Below, in pieces: positions 26,208 to 35,646 of a stretch of DNA of 64,000 bases. Below the pieces are notes generated by a model. The model was not told the DNA's origin, ran no database searches, and saw only the letters and a list, made by a program, of their open reading frames with translations. The first letter of the stretch is position 1, and the number at the start of each line of letters is the position of its first letter. A program made the translations under genes and the position numbers. The DNA is taken from assembly GCA_041920415.1 (NCBI GenBank), contig JBHGYD010000014.1, positions 11,936 to 75,935 of the forward strand. Reading direction: 5' to 3'. The DNA comes from JBHGYD01 sp041920415. Its GTDB lineage: Bacteria; Bacillota; Bacilli; Bacillales; Anoxybacillaceae.

Positions 26208-27362
26208 ATGAAAATAGGAATTATCGGAAATTATGGTCATGATAATAATGGAGACGAAGCTATTTTAATGGGGATTTTAAAACAGTTAACGGAAGAACTC
26301 TCTATACGTAAAAACGATATCGTTATTTTTAGTAATAATCCTAAAAATACGGAACAAAGATACGGCATTACATCTGTGCCTCTTTTTCATAAGAAAAAAC
26401 ATCTAGTTTCTTCTATTATTACAACATTAAAAACCAACTACTTACTGATGAGAAATTTAGATTTACTCATCATTGGCGGCGGTGGGCTGCTAATGGACCT
26501 ATATAAGCGGGATGCTCCATTGTACGCCACTCTTGGTATTTTAGGACATTACGCGGGATGCAAAGTCATTATTTACGGGGTAGGAGCAGGACCTATCCAG
26601 ACAAAAACAGGAGCCTTTTTTATTAAACAATTATTAAAGAAGGCATATAAAATTTCTGTAAGAGACGAAAATTCGAAAGCATTGCTTCAATCGCTCGGGA
26701 TCACAAAAGACATTCGAGTAATAGGGGACCCAGCCTTATTTTTAACTGTTCCGAATAAAAAAGAGCATTCCGATTCGATTCGAAAAGTAGCTGTAACCGC
26801 TGTACCTTATTATAGTTCAAAATATTGGCCTACATCGGATCATGAAAAATATGCGCAATATATTTTAGGAATGGCCAAAAACTTAGACGAATTGATTCGA
26901 GAAAAAGGGGTAAAGATAACGTTTTTTTCTACAAAATATCCCCAAGATGTACAGGTGACAAAAGATATTGCTTCCTTAATGGTATATAAAGGTGATGTGA
27001 CGATCATAGATCGAAATTTGTATCCTAATGAAATTCTTTCGCTTTGTGCGTCTCATGATCTTGTGATTGGGACAAGACTTCATTCACTCATCTTAGGGAT
27101 TGTTGCGAAGACACCGGTGATTGGTGTCGGTTATCATCCAAAAGTTCAGCATTTTTTATCGACGATCCATCAACTTGATCGTTATGTTGAGATAGAACAA
27201 TTGGCCAGAAATGAAAAGTCGATGGTACAAATCGTGAATGAAATGTTGAAACATTGGTCAGAAGTGAGGAAAGATATTGAAAATATATCAGAGTGCATGA
27301 AGCAAGAAGCTGCCAAAGGAATCGAATTGTTAAACATAATAGGTGAGGAAAATGTTCACTAA
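26208..27362 (+). CDS. csaB: Polysaccharide pyruvyl transferase CsaB
   Basis: 384 residues. ATG 26208 follows AAAGGTG; the protein then begins KIGIIGNYGHDNNGDEAIL, the standard CsaB N-terminus. Later family features include LLIIGGGGLLMDLYKR, YGVGAGPI, SVRDENS and GTRLHSLILG. CsaB adds ketal-linked pyruvate to the secondary cell-wall polymer, creating the ligand for SLH domains (established in Bacillus anthracis). Its position right after SLH-protein genes matches that role. It is first of a tightly packed run with the downstream glycosyltransferases, overlapping the next by 11 bp. Confidence 0.93.
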   Translation: MKIGIIGNYGHDNNGDEAILMGILKQLTEELSIRKNDIVIFSNNPKNTEQRYGITSVPLFHKKKHLVSSIITTLKTNYLLMRNLDLLIIGGGGLLMDLYKRDAPLYATLGILGHYAGCKVIIYGVGAGPIQTKTGAFFIKQLLKKAYKISVRDENSKALLQSLGITKDIRVIGDPALFLTVPNKKEHSDSIRKVAVTAVPYYSSKYWPTSDHEKYAQYILGMAKNLDELIREKGVKITFFSTKYPQDVQVTKDIASLMVYKGDVTIIDRNLYPNEILSLCASHDLVIGTRLHSLILGIVAKTPVIGVGYHPKVQHFLSTIHQLDRYVEIEQLARNEKSMVQIVNEMLKHWSEVRKDIENISECMKQEAAKGIELLNIIGEENVH

Positions 27363-28464
27363 AAAAATTTTAGTATTAAGCAATATGTATCCGACAGAAA
27401 AAGCGAAATCGTTCGGTATTTTTGTAAAAAATCAGGTAACCGCTCTTCGAGAAAGAGGGCTAAAAGTAGATGTGATCGCCGTGACCAACCCAAGCATGAA
27501 AAAGCTTGATGTAATCATCAAGTATTTGGGCTGGTTATTAAAGACCCTTGTGCACTTATTGGTGAAAGGAAGAACGTATGATGTAGTACATGCTCATTAT
27601 GTTTTTCCAACAGGTATGTTAGGGCTTTTATATAAGAAAATTTGGAAGACAAGACTCATCGTAACAGCGCATGGCGGGGATATTGATCGCATGGCATATA
27701 AAAGTGAGCGGATCGGTCAATGGACGAAGCGGATTCTTCACGAAGCGGACCATGTGATTGCGGTGGGTCAACAGCTCTATGAAAATATTCATGAAAACTT
27801 TGAGGTTCCGAAAGAAAAAATCTCCATCATTAATATGGGGGTAAACCGGAAAATTTTCCAACCGATGGAGAAATCAATAGCAAGAAAGAAGTGCGGAATC
27901 AGCGAGCAAACGATTCCGATTTTATATGTTGGTAATATGATCCGACAAAAAGGATTATTGGAACTGATTGAAGCATTTGCGATGCTAAAAAAGGAAAATC
28001 CAATGGTTTGTCTCTATCTTATTGGAGCGAAAAAAGATGCTTCTTTTTACCAACAGTTATTACAGAAAATCGAAGAGAATCGTGTACAAGATGTTTTTAT
28101 TTATGATGCAATGAACCAAGAAGAAGTGGCCGTGTGGATGTCTGCAGCCGAGGTATTTGTTTTACCTTCCCACCTAGAAGGATTCGGACTTGTCGCTTTA
28201 GAAGCGATGTCTTGCCATACCCCTGTTGTCGGTAGCGATGTGGGTGGATTATCATATTTATTAAGAGATGGTGCGGGGATATTAGTTGAGCCTCATAATG
28301 CTCAGTCGTTATATGAGGGGATTAAGAAAGCTATACATGATTCTGAGATTAGAAAACAACTTATACAAAAAGGTGAGCTTCGAGCGCAAGAAAACGATCA
28401 ACAGTACTTAGTCGAAAAAGTGATTCAACTTTATTCGCCTCCGGAGGGTGTGAGGAATGCGTAG
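27352..28464 (+). CDS. GT4 glycosyltransferase, TuaC-like
   Basis: 370 residues. ATG 27352 overlaps csaB and follows AGGTGAGGA. It is a GT-B enzyme: N-terminal domain with LVLSNMYPTEKAKSFGIFVKNQ, the HAHYVFPTG and TAHGGDIDRM motifs, and a C-terminal Glycos_transf_1 domain with GNMIRQKGLLELIEAF and the EGFGLVALEAMS nucleotide-sugar site. The overall form recalls teichuronic-acid TuaC. It is probably one step in building the secondary wall polymer that CsaB pyruvylates. Donor and acceptor are not readable from sequence. Confidence 0.8.
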   Translation: MFTKKILVLSNMYPTEKAKSFGIFVKNQVTALRERGLKVDVIAVTNPSMKKLDVIIKYLGWLLKTLVHLLVKGRTYDVVHAHYVFPTGMLGLLYKKIWKTRLIVTAHGGDIDRMAYKSERIGQWTKRILHEADHVIAVGQQLYENIHENFEVPKEKISIINMGVNRKIFQPMEKSIARKKCGISEQTIPILYVGNMIRQKGLLELIEAFAMLKKENPMVCLYLIGAKKDASFYQQLLQKIEENRVQDVFIYDAMNQEEVAVWMSAAEVFVLPSHLEGFGLVALEAMSCHTPVVGSDVGGLSYLLRDGAGILVEPHNAQSLYEGIKKAIHDSEIRKQLIQKGELRAQENDQQYLVEKVIQLYSPPEGVRNA

Positions 28465-28942
28465 AAAAAAGAAAGACAGAAAAAAAGTGTTATTTATTTC
28501 CTCCCTAGGAGGGCACTTGACTCAATTGTTACAATTAAAACCGCTCTTTTCTGAGTATGACTATCATATTGTTACGGAAAAATCGATTATTACAAAAGAA
28601 TTAAGTAAGCAATATAAGATGTCTTTTCTTATGTATGGAGCCCGAAATTATCCATTTCGGTATATTTTTAAATTTTCGTATAATGTCATGATGTCATTTT
28701 ACTATTTTCTTCGAGAAAAACCCGATGTGATTGTGACAACGGGTGCACATACAGCTGTACCGATGTGTTATATTGCTAAATTATTTCGGAAAAAAGTAAT
28801 TTTTATTGAGAGTTTTGCGAAGACGACAACGCCCACGATTTCTGGGAGATTAGTGTATCCTATTGCTGATTTATTTATTGTTCAATGGGAGTCGATGAAA
28901 AAACATTATCCAAAAGCTGTTTATGGAGGTTCGATCTATTGA
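28457..28942 (+). CDS. Alg14/PssD-like glycosyltransferase membrane subunit
   Basis: 161 residues, ATG 28457 inside the end of the previous gene, with GGAGGGTGTGAGG upstream. The N-terminal phrase SSLGGHLTQLLQL, then PDVIVTTGAHTAVPM and VIFIESFAKTTTPT, match the Alg14/PssD/CpsF family. These proteins anchor and partner a catalytic Alg13/PssE subunit. The next gene encodes that partner, with overlapping stop and start codons, so the two should form one enzyme adding a sugar to a lipid-linked intermediate. Confidence 0.85.
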   Translation: MRRKKKDRKKVLFISSLGGHLTQLLQLKPLFSEYDYHIVTEKSIITKELSKQYKMSFLMYGARNYPFRYIFKFSYNVMMSFYYFLREKPDVIVTTGAHTAVPMCYIAKLFRKKVIFIESFAKTTTPTISGRLVYPIADLFIVQWESMKKHYPKAVYGGSIY

Positions 28943-29421
28943 TTTTCGTTGTATTAGGAACTCATGAGCTACCTTTTACAAGGCTGTTAAGGGAAGTTGA
29001 AAAACAAATCGTAAACGGCAATATTGACGATGAGGTGATTGTTCAACAAGGACACACTCCTTATCAGTCACCGTACATGAAAATGATTACGTTCACAAGT
29101 TATGAGGAAATGGAACGGTTGTATCGTGAAGCAGATTTAATTATTACTCATGGTGGAACGGGATCCATTACGACTGGGGTGAAAATGGGGAAAAAAATAA
29201 TTGCTGCCCCTCGTCTCATTAAATATGGAGAACATAATGATGACCATCAGTTGGAAATTGTGCAACAATTTGAAAAAACAGGACATATTTTAGCGTGGTA
29301 TGATGGAGAAGATTTTGGAAAGGTGTTAAAAAAGGTGGAGAGTTTTGAACCGGTACCATTTGTAAGCGGTAAAAACGAAATCATCTCCATTATTCGTACG
29401 TTTATCAATGAACATGTGTAA
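28939..29421 (+). CDS. Alg13/PssE-like glycosyltransferase catalytic subunit
   Basis: 160 residues. TTG 28939 overlaps the TGA of the partner gene and has GGAGG eight nt upstream, giving an N-terminus IFVVLGTHELPFTRLL typical of Alg13. The nucleotide-binding motif is ADLIITHGGTGSITTGVKMGKK. It supplies the sugar-donor half of the two-subunit enzyme with the preceding Alg14-like protein. Confidence 0.85.
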   Translation: MIFVVLGTHELPFTRLLREVEKQIVNGNIDDEVIVQQGHTPYQSPYMKMITFTSYEEMERLYREADLIITHGGTGSITTGVKMGKKIIAAPRLIKYGEHNDDHQLEIVQQFEKTGHILAWYDGEDFGKVLKKVESFEPVPFVSGKNEIISIIRTFINEHV

Positions 29422-29460
29422 TATCGATTTGAACAAAATGGTGATATAGCAGGTGAGGCT

Positions 29461-30948
29461 GTGAATAAGAAGCGTCTTTTTCAGTTGATTGGCGTTGTAA
29501 CAATAGTGAATGTGTTGTCGCGGTTGCTAGGTTTTATTCGGGAAGTAGTCATTGGTTATCATTTTGGAACTTCTTCACTCGCTGACAGTGTCATCCTAGC
29601 GTATACCATTCCGAATTTTTTATATTTGGTGCTAGGGGGAGCTGTGGCCACGGCTTATATTAGCGTGTATAGCAAAATAAATGATGAAACTCACAAACAG
29701 CGGTTTCATGACATGGTGTTTACCTATTTGCTGATTTTTTCTTCTTTGTTAACGGTTTTATTAATGGTTTTATCTAAAGACGTGGTTCGTTTCTTTTTTT
29801 ATGGACTGAATCATTCAGAGCTAGCGACAACTTCACGATTATTTTTCATTATGGCTCCCTCTATTATTTTTCTCATTTTTTCTATGTGGTTTTCCGGTGT
29901 TCTTAATGTGCGAGACCAATTTTATAGCTCTTCTCTTGCCACATTAGCGAACAATGCTTTTTTTATTGTGATCGCTGTTATTTTATATCCGTTATTCGGT
30001 GTTTATGCCTACGGATGGGGAGCTACCGTCAGTGCTATCATTATGATTGTTATTTTAGTCGTTTATGTAAAGAAAAACGACGATCTTCATTTTCGGTTTC
30101 GTCTTCGTGTTTCTGAAAAAGAATATGCAATTCGAATGTTGAAAATTGCTTTACCAGTTTTGCTGGGTGGAGCTACCTTGCAATTTTATTTCTTTATTCA
30201 GCGCATTTTTGCGGCACAGCTTGAAGATGGTTATGTGGCTGCATTGAACTATGCTTCTAAATTCGTTCAATTGCCGCAAACGATTTTAATGACAGCAGTG
30301 ACAACCGTTATTTATCCTTTGCTGGCGAGAAAAACAGCGGAGAAAGATTATGACGGAATTTCGCAAATCTTTTTTAAAGGTCTGCGCTCATTAATCATGT
30401 TTATTGTTCCTGTTTCCATTTTTGTTTATTTTTACTCTGAAGAAATCGTAAAGGTAATATTCGAATATGGTTCGTTTACTTCGCAATCAACAAAGATGAC
30501 GGCCGCGATGCTGAAAATATTTGTAATTGGAATGTTTGCTCATGCGGCTAATCTTTTTGTCACACGCTTTTTTTATGCAATGGAAAAATCATTTACACCC
30601 GTAGTGACAGGAATTTTTGCTGTTTTTGGTATAAATATTTGGATTATTAAGTTGTTTATCAATAAATACGGGGCTGCTTCGATTGCATGGGGAACAACAA
30701 TTAGTGCGCTTTTTCAATTTTTTGTATTATTGGTGATTGGTTTATTTTATTTACATTTGAAGGTGGAAAAACGAGAAACATGGTGGAAGCTGATAGGGGC
30801 TATTAGCATTGTAGCGGTTATAGCGTGGTTGATACGCTCATTGATTCATATCGATTATGATATTATTGATTTAGGTGTCGGTTTTTCCTTATTTGCCGCG
30901 GTTACATTTTTTATTTTCAGGTTGTTCGGGTTCGTGACTATAAAATGA
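29461..30948 (+). CDS. MurJ/MviN-type lipid-linked glycan flippase
   Basis: 495 residues from GTG 29461, with AGGTGAGG upstream. About 14 membrane helices and the MurJ-type N-terminus VNVLSRLLGFIREVVIGYHFG plus DSVILAYTIPNFLYLVLGGA place it in the MVF/MOP superfamily. Given its place after csaB and the glycosyltransferases, it more likely exports the secondary wall polymer precursor than serves as the main lipid II flippase, but both are possible. Transcription ends at the hairpin 30956-30979. Confidence 0.82.
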   Translation: MNKKRLFQLIGVVTIVNVLSRLLGFIREVVIGYHFGTSSLADSVILAYTIPNFLYLVLGGAVATAYISVYSKINDETHKQRFHDMVFTYLLIFSSLLTVLLMVLSKDVVRFFFYGLNHSELATTSRLFFIMAPSIIFLIFSMWFSGVLNVRDQFYSSSLATLANNAFFIVIAVILYPLFGVYAYGWGATVSAIIMIVILVVYVKKNDDLHFRFRLRVSEKEYAIRMLKIALPVLLGGATLQFYFFIQRIFAAQLEDGYVAALNYASKFVQLPQTILMTAVTTVIYPLLARKTAEKDYDGISQIFFKGLRSLIMFIVPVSIFVYFYSEEIVKVIFEYGSFTSQSTKMTAAMLKIFVIGMFAHAANLFVTRFFYAMEKSFTPVVTGIFAVFGINIWIIKLFINKYGAASIAWGTTISALFQFFVLLVIGLFYLHLKVEKRETWWKLIGAISIVAVIAWLIRSLIHIDYDIIDLGVGFSLFAAVTFFIFRLFGFVTIK

Positions 30949-30955
30949 TGATCAC

Positions 30956-30979
30956 AAGGTTGCCTTTTTAGGCAACCTT
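30956..30979 (+). terminator. Terminator of the csaB-flippase operon
   Basis: AAGGTTGCC (30956-30964) and GGCAACCTT (30971-30979) form a perfect 9-bp stem with a TTTTTA loop, followed by ATTTT. Confidence 0.85.
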
Positions 30980-31167
30980 ATTTTAATGGTGAAATACGCA
31001 TTTTTTTGCATAAAGATACAATTGTGTTAAAAAGTCGACATAAGGAAAATCTTTAAGTTAGGGGAAAGAGTGATTATTCTTTTCTATAAAAATTCATGTC
31101 AGATTGCTAGATTTTAAGAAAAATTCACTTCCCACATGTTTTTTCTATTTATGTCATAGATTTAATA

Positions 31168-31176
31168 TGCTATAAT
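31168..31176 (+). promoter_or_regulatory. Extended -10 promoter of tagO
   Basis: TGCTATAAT: TGn plus a perfect TATAAT at 31171-31176. The -35 is weak. A leader of about 105 nt separates it from the tagO start. The rest of the 30980-31289 gap shows nothing else. Confidence 0.55.
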
Positions 31177-31289
31177 CGACGCTGTGGGCTTTAACAACGC
31201 TAATGAGAAAAATGGAAAAGATTTGGAAACAACAGTTGCGGTTTGAACATTGAATCAATGGTTATCCTAGAGCTTAAGGGAGGGTTCCC

Positions 31290-32357
31290 ATGTTATATTT
31301 ATATTTCACTTTGTTTATATGTTTTATCTTATCGGTTCTTTTTACTCCTTTTGTGAAAAAATTGGCTTTTGCTGTCGGAGCAACAGATAAGCCGAATCAA
31401 CGAAAAGTGCATCAAAAAATTATGCCACGTTTAGGTGGATTAGCTATATATGCCAGCTTTATAATTGGGTATTTGATTTTACGGCCTTGGAGCGAGGATT
31501 CGCTATATATTTTACTTGGCAGCTTCATCATTGTGGCAGTAGGTGTATTAGACGATATTTACGAGCTTCCGGCAAAAGTGAAATTTTTAGGTCAGCTTGT
31601 TGCTGCTTTTATCGTTGTTGTTATTGCAGGGGTTCAAGTTACCTTTATTAATTTGCCGTTCGGGGGCCAACTACATTTTGGTTTTCTAAGCATCCCTATC
31701 TCCATTATCTGGATTGTTGGAATTACGAATGCGATTAATTTAATTGATGGTTTAGATGGTTTAGCGGCGGGTGTTTCCGCTATTGCGCTTATTACGATTT
31801 CTGGAATGGCTCTTATTATGGGCGATTGGTTTGTTTCTTCAATGGGATTTATTATTTTAGGGAGTACATTAGGATTTTTATTATACAATTTTCACCCTGC
31901 GAAAATTTTCATGGGTGATACAGGAGCCTTATTTTTAGGATATATGATTTCTGTATTGGCGCTTTTAGGATTTAAAAACGTTACCTTTATTTCCTTTGTT
32001 GTACCTGTACTTATTTTAGGAGTGCCGATTTCAGATACATTTTTTGCGATTATTCGTCGCATTGTCAAAAAACAACCTTTATCTGCTCCTGATAAATCAC
32101 ATTTGCATCATTGTTTGCTTCGACTTGGATATAGTCATCGCCAAACTGTGTTGATTATATACGGAATGAGCGCTGTATTCGGATTAGTGGCCATCATTTT
32201 ATCACAAGCGGCGGTCTGGGTATCGATGATTGTTTTAGCTATAGTGTTGCTCGCTCTTGAAATCATTGCAGAAAAAATTGGATTAGTCGACGTAAATTAT
32301 CGCCCGATTTTAAAAATTGTGCGTGTGATTCGGTACGCTAACGGAAAGCAAAACTAA
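31290..32357 (+). CDS. tagO: Undecaprenyl-phosphate GlcNAc-1-phosphate transferase TagO
   Basis: 355 residues, ATG after GGGAGGG. About ten membrane helices with the WecA/TagO/MraY family motifs: TDKPNQRKVHQKIMPRLGG, VGVLDDIYELPAKVK, NAINLIDGLDGLAAG, FHPAKIFMGDTGALFLG and the late DKSHLHHCLLRLGYSH. It transfers GlcNAc-1-phosphate to undecaprenyl phosphate, the first step for wall teichoic and teichuronic acids and related polymers. It converges on the LCP ligase gene, as in B. subtilis. Confidence 0.95.
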   Translation: MLYLYFTLFICFILSVLFTPFVKKLAFAVGATDKPNQRKVHQKIMPRLGGLAIYASFIIGYLILRPWSEDSLYILLGSFIIVAVGVLDDIYELPAKVKFLGQLVAAFIVVVIAGVQVTFINLPFGGQLHFGFLSIPISIIWIVGITNAINLIDGLDGLAAGVSAIALITISGMALIMGDWFVSSMGFIILGSTLGFLLYNFHPAKIFMGDTGALFLGYMISVLALLGFKNVTFISFVVPVLILGVPISDTFFAIIRRIVKKQPLSAPDKSHLHHCLLRLGYSHRQTVLIIYGMSAVFGLVAIILSQAAVWVSMIVLAIVLLALEIIAEKIGLVDVNYRPILKIVRVIRYANGKQN

Positions 32358-32360
32358 AAG

Positions 32361-32402
32361 GCAAAAAGGTCATCTTGTCTATTTTCAAGATGACCTTTTT
32401 GC
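32361..32402. terminator. Strong terminator after tagO
   Basis: A perfect 17-bp stem (32361-32377 with 32386-32402) and an 8-nt loop, with A/T runs at the base. It may serve tagO and the converging LCP gene. Confidence 0.9.
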
Positions 32403-32458
32403 ATACTTCATGGTATTGAAATTAACACGGATATACGAAAGGGAAATCACCTTTTTGT

Positions 32459-33472
32459 TTATTGTTCGCTGGCGCTTTCTTGATTTGTTTCTGTATCACT
32501 TGAATGACCCGATGAGTGTAAATGGTTTTGTAATGCTTCGGACACTTCTTGCACAGACTGTTCGTCTAACACGTAATAATATACCCCATCATTTTCATCC
32601 GTCCCTTTTAATTGAAGAGATTGGATGTTTAGTTTTGAGCCAGTTGTCGCATAATGAATAAGGGATTTCATTTCATCAAATGTTAAGTTTGTTTTCATGT
32701 TGTTCCCGATTGCCTCTAGTACATCATCGTATTTTGTAATGGAGCCAACACTACTTGCTTTTTTAATAATTGCTTTTAAAATTTCTTGTTGACGTTTACC
32801 GCGTTCAATATCATTGTCTTTTTTTCGCGTTCTTGCGAGTGCTAACGCTTCTTCACCATTCAGTGTTTGACGACCTTTTTTAAGAACAATGGCGTTATGA
32901 TGGTCTTCCGAATCTTTTTCCTTGAGGTCATACGGCACGTCAACTTCAATGCCGCCTAGGGCATCGACAATATCCATAAATGCATAGAAATTCATTTTGA
33001 CGTAGTAATCAACTTTTATGTTGAACAGATGTTCAACGGTTTCCACTGTACATTTTGTGCCTCCAAAAGCATGGGCGTGCGTAATTTTATCATGTTTTCC
33101 TTTGCACGGAATATATACATAAGAATCGCGCGGGATGCTTACCATTTTTACTGATTTGTTTTTTGCATTAAATGTAGCAAGCATTAGCGCATCTGATCGG
33201 GTATCACTTTTAAAATTTCGCGAATGGCTGTCATCTATCCCGATGAACAAAATCGAAAAATTCTCCATTTTTGGGTCTGGCCGTTTTGTTTTCTTATCTC
33301 TAATTTCTTCATATGACTTATTCATGACTGACTCGGCTTTATGCATTAAAAAGGAAGCATAACCAGTAGCGCCTAACAGCAATAATAAAACAGGGACCAA
33401 CATCCACAGTAATATACGTCTTTTTCGCTTTTTCTTTTTTTGTTTTTTACGGTATTTTCTTTCATTTATCAT
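32459..33472 (-). CDS. LytR-CpsA-Psr (LCP) wall-polymer ligase, TagV-like
   Basis: 337 residues, ATG 33472 with AAGGAGAA upstream. A lysine/arginine-rich cytoplasmic tail, one membrane helix (about 21-42) and an extracellular LCP domain with FSILFIGIDDSHSRNF, SDTRSDALMLATFN, MVSIPRDSYVYIP, KITHAHAFGG, GGIEVDVPYDL and the arginine motif LARTRKKDNDIERGKRQQ. LCP proteins transfer lipid-linked polymers to peptidoglycan. The position between tagO and yvyE equals B. subtilis yvhJ (tagV). It should finish assembly of the polymer begun by TagO. Confidence 0.9.
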   Translation of the reverse strand: MINERKYRKKQKKKKRKRRILLWMLVPVLLLLLGATGYASFLMHKAESVMNKSYEEIRDKKTKRPDPKMENFSILFIGIDDSHSRNFKSDTRSDALMLATFNAKNKSVKMVSIPRDSYVYIPCKGKHDKITHAHAFGGTKCTVETVEHLFNIKVDYYVKMNFYAFMDIVDALGGIEVDVPYDLKEKDSEDHHNAIVLKKGRQTLNGEEALALARTRKKDNDIERGKRQQEILKAIIKKASSVGSITKYDDVLEAIGNNMKTNLTFDEMKSLIHYATTGSKLNIQSLQLKGTDENDGVYYYVLDEQSVQEVSEALQNHLHSSGHSSDTETNQESASEQ

Positions 33473-33517
33473 AGTTGTTCTCCTTTTCCTTATCTAGTTT
33501 TTTAATATTTGTTAAAA

Positions 33518-34153
33518 TCAGGAAATTGTTATTTCTCGATATGTCGTTTCTCCTTCGTTCATCTCCGCTCTGCCGTTTGTTAATTCGGTCATCCAATCGA
33601 TGAATTGTTGTTTGTCTGTTTCTTCGACGAATACTTCGATTTCGACGTTGTCGAGGTAGTGGATCGTCTTGATTGGATAAATGGATGAACGCAATTCATT
33701 TTCGACTTTGCCAAGCCACGTGTAATCAATGTTGACGTGTATGACGCGCGTGAGGCGACGTTCGACAATTCCAGCTGCTTTTAATCCTTCTGATACGGAT
33801 TTGCTGTATGCACGGACAAGGCCACCAGCTCCGAGTTTAATCCCACCGAAATAGCGGGTCACGACAACGACGGTATCTTTCAAGCCTTTTTTCTTTAATA
33901 CTTCGAGCATCGGAACGCCTGCTGTGCCACTCGGTTCTCCGTCATCATTTGCCTTTTGGATTTGGTCGTGTTCGCCAATGACATAGGCGGAACAGTTATG
34001 CGTCGCATCCCAATGCTTTTTTTTAATATCTTGAATAAATTGTACCGCTTCTTCTTCTGTTGTCGCCCGATTGACATAACAAATGAATCGAGATTTTTCG
34101 ATGATAATTTCGTTTTCTCCATATCCCTTTACGGTATAATATTTTTGTAGCAA
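33518..34153 (-). CDS. yvyE: YigZ/IMPACT family protein YvyE
   Basis: 211 residues. TTG 34153 is preferred: AGGTG lies nine nt upstream and the protein then starts LQKYYTVKGYGENEIIIEKSRFI, as in YvyE orthologues. UPF0029/IMPACT N-terminal domain with the signature DDGEPSGTAGVPML and VVVTRYFGGIKLGAGGLVRAYS, then a small C-terminal domain. The family is linked to translation or stress regulation in eukaryotes; the bacterial role is not settled. It diverges from degS. Confidence 0.9.
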   Translation of the reverse strand: MLQKYYTVKGYGENEIIIEKSRFICYVNRATTEEEAVQFIQDIKKKHWDATHNCSAYVIGEHDQIQKANDDGEPSGTAGVPMLEVLKKKGLKDTVVVVTRYFGGIKLGAGGLVRAYSKSVSEGLKAAGIVERRLTRVIHVNIDYTWLGKVENELRSSIYPIKTIHYLDNVEIEVFVEETDKQQFIDWMTELTNGRAEMNEGETTYREITIS

Positions 34154-34256
34154 AGTAAAAAACACCTCACTATAACGTGAACATGCTGTTGTTTTGGAAG
34201 AACATGCTTTTTTAATATATACTTAACAAATTTGTTATTATCAGCTCTTAAAAACA

Positions 34257-34265
34257 TGTTATACT
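34257..34265 (+). promoter_or_regulatory. Extended -10 promoter candidate for degS
   Basis: TGTTATACT: an extended -10 with TATACT at 34260-34265. It is followed by a leader of about 180 nt with no clear fold. Confidence 0.4.
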
Positions 34266-34447
34266 ATTGAGTGTGAAATAACGCACCGTTCAGGAATAAG
34301 TGGACGAAAAAAACAATCGCAGCTTTTTCTATTATAAATCGACAACTTTTTTCCTTCAAATAAAACTTTTTAGTATAAAGTAGAAGATGAAAAATCAGAA
34401 AAATTAATCTGTTTGTACGAATGGTCACATACGTATGGAGGATGTTT

Positions 34448-35611
34448 ATGTCTTCTCATAAAAAATTGGATGCAAATAAACAATTGGATGCAAAAGAATT
34501 GGATAAAATTGTCGAAAAAATGATCGACACCGTTCATCATAGCAAAGATGAAATTTTTCATATTGGAGAGCAGTCGCGTCAAGAACATGACCGCTTACTC
34601 AACGAGTTAGTAGAAACAAAAATGTTAGTGAATCAAATCATTCGTGAAGCGGATAAATTCGAAGCGCATGCTCGGCTTGCTCGACAGCGATTATCAGAAG
34701 TTAATCGCCATTTTTCACGTTATTCGGAAACGGAGATTCGCGAGGCGTATGAAAAAGCGCATGATTTGCAAATGAAAGCAACGATGGTTCGTGAGCAGGA
34801 GAAGCAGTTGCGACTTCGACGCGATGAATTAGAACGGCGTTTAGCTGGGCTGAAAGAAACGATTAAACGGGCAGACCATTTAATTGGACAAATTACGGTT
34901 GTTCTAAACTACTTAAATAGCGATTTTCGTCAAGTCAGTGAATTTATTGAAGGGGCAAGGAAAAAACAAGAATTTGGCTTAAAAATTATTGAAGCACAAG
35001 AAGAAGAGCGTAAGCGGTTATCGAGGGAAATTCATGATGGTCCTGCACAAATGCTTGCTCACGTGATGATGCGATCTGATTTAATTGAACGCATTTTTAA
35101 AGAGCGCGGTGTGGATGAGTCGATTCAAGAAATTCGCGATTTCAAAAAGATGGTCCGTTCTGCTCTTTACGAGGTGCGACGAATTATTTATGATTTAAGA
35201 CCAATGGCTCTTGACGATTTAGGATTAATTCCTACCCTTAGAAAATACTTACAGACGGTCGAAGAATATAACAAGAAGACAAGCATTTCTTTTATACATA
35301 TTGGAGAAGAAAAACGATTGCCCGCTCGGTTTGAGGTTGCTATTTTTCGTCTTGTTCAAGAGTCGGTGCAAAACGCCTTAAAACATGCAGAAGCGTCAGA
35401 AATTCAAGTTAAAATGGAAATAAAGAATTGTCGGCTTTTTTTAATGGTAAAAGATAATGGAAAGGGATTTGACATAACCGAAAAAAAAGAAAACGCATTT
35501 GGGCTAATTGGCATGAAAGAGCGCGTCGAATTGTTGGAAGGAAAAATGAATATTCAATCGCAAATCGGTGTTGGTACAACGATTTTTATTCAAATTCCGT
35601 TAAACGAGTAG
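34448..35611 (+). CDS. degS: Sensor histidine kinase DegS
   Basis: 387 residues. ATG 34448 lies six nt after GGAGG. A cytoplasmic protein with a long coiled-coil sensor domain (about 15-185) and no membrane segment. The HisKA_3 motif REIHDGPAQ puts the phospho-accepting His near 196. The HATPase domain has QESVQNALKHAEA, KDNGKGFD and FGLIGMKERVELL. It phosphorylates and dephosphorylates DegU, controlling exoenzymes, motility, biofilm and competence. That is notable here because many exoenzyme and flagellar genes lie in the window. Confidence 0.97.
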   Translation: MSSHKKLDANKQLDAKELDKIVEKMIDTVHHSKDEIFHIGEQSRQEHDRLLNELVETKMLVNQIIREADKFEAHARLARQRLSEVNRHFSRYSETEIREAYEKAHDLQMKATMVREQEKQLRLRRDELERRLAGLKETIKRADHLIGQITVVLNYLNSDFRQVSEFIEGARKKQEFGLKIIEAQEEERKRLSREIHDGPAQMLAHVMMRSDLIERIFKERGVDESIQEIRDFKKMVRSALYEVRRIIYDLRPMALDDLGLIPTLRKYLQTVEEYNKKTSISFIHIGEEKRLPARFEVAIFRLVQESVQNALKHAEASEIQVKMEIKNCRLFLMVKDNGKGFDITEKKENAFGLIGMKERVELLEGKMNIQSQIGVGTTIFIQIPLNE

Positions 35612-35646
35612 GTATAAAGAGAAAAGAGGAAAGGGAGGAGTTATTA

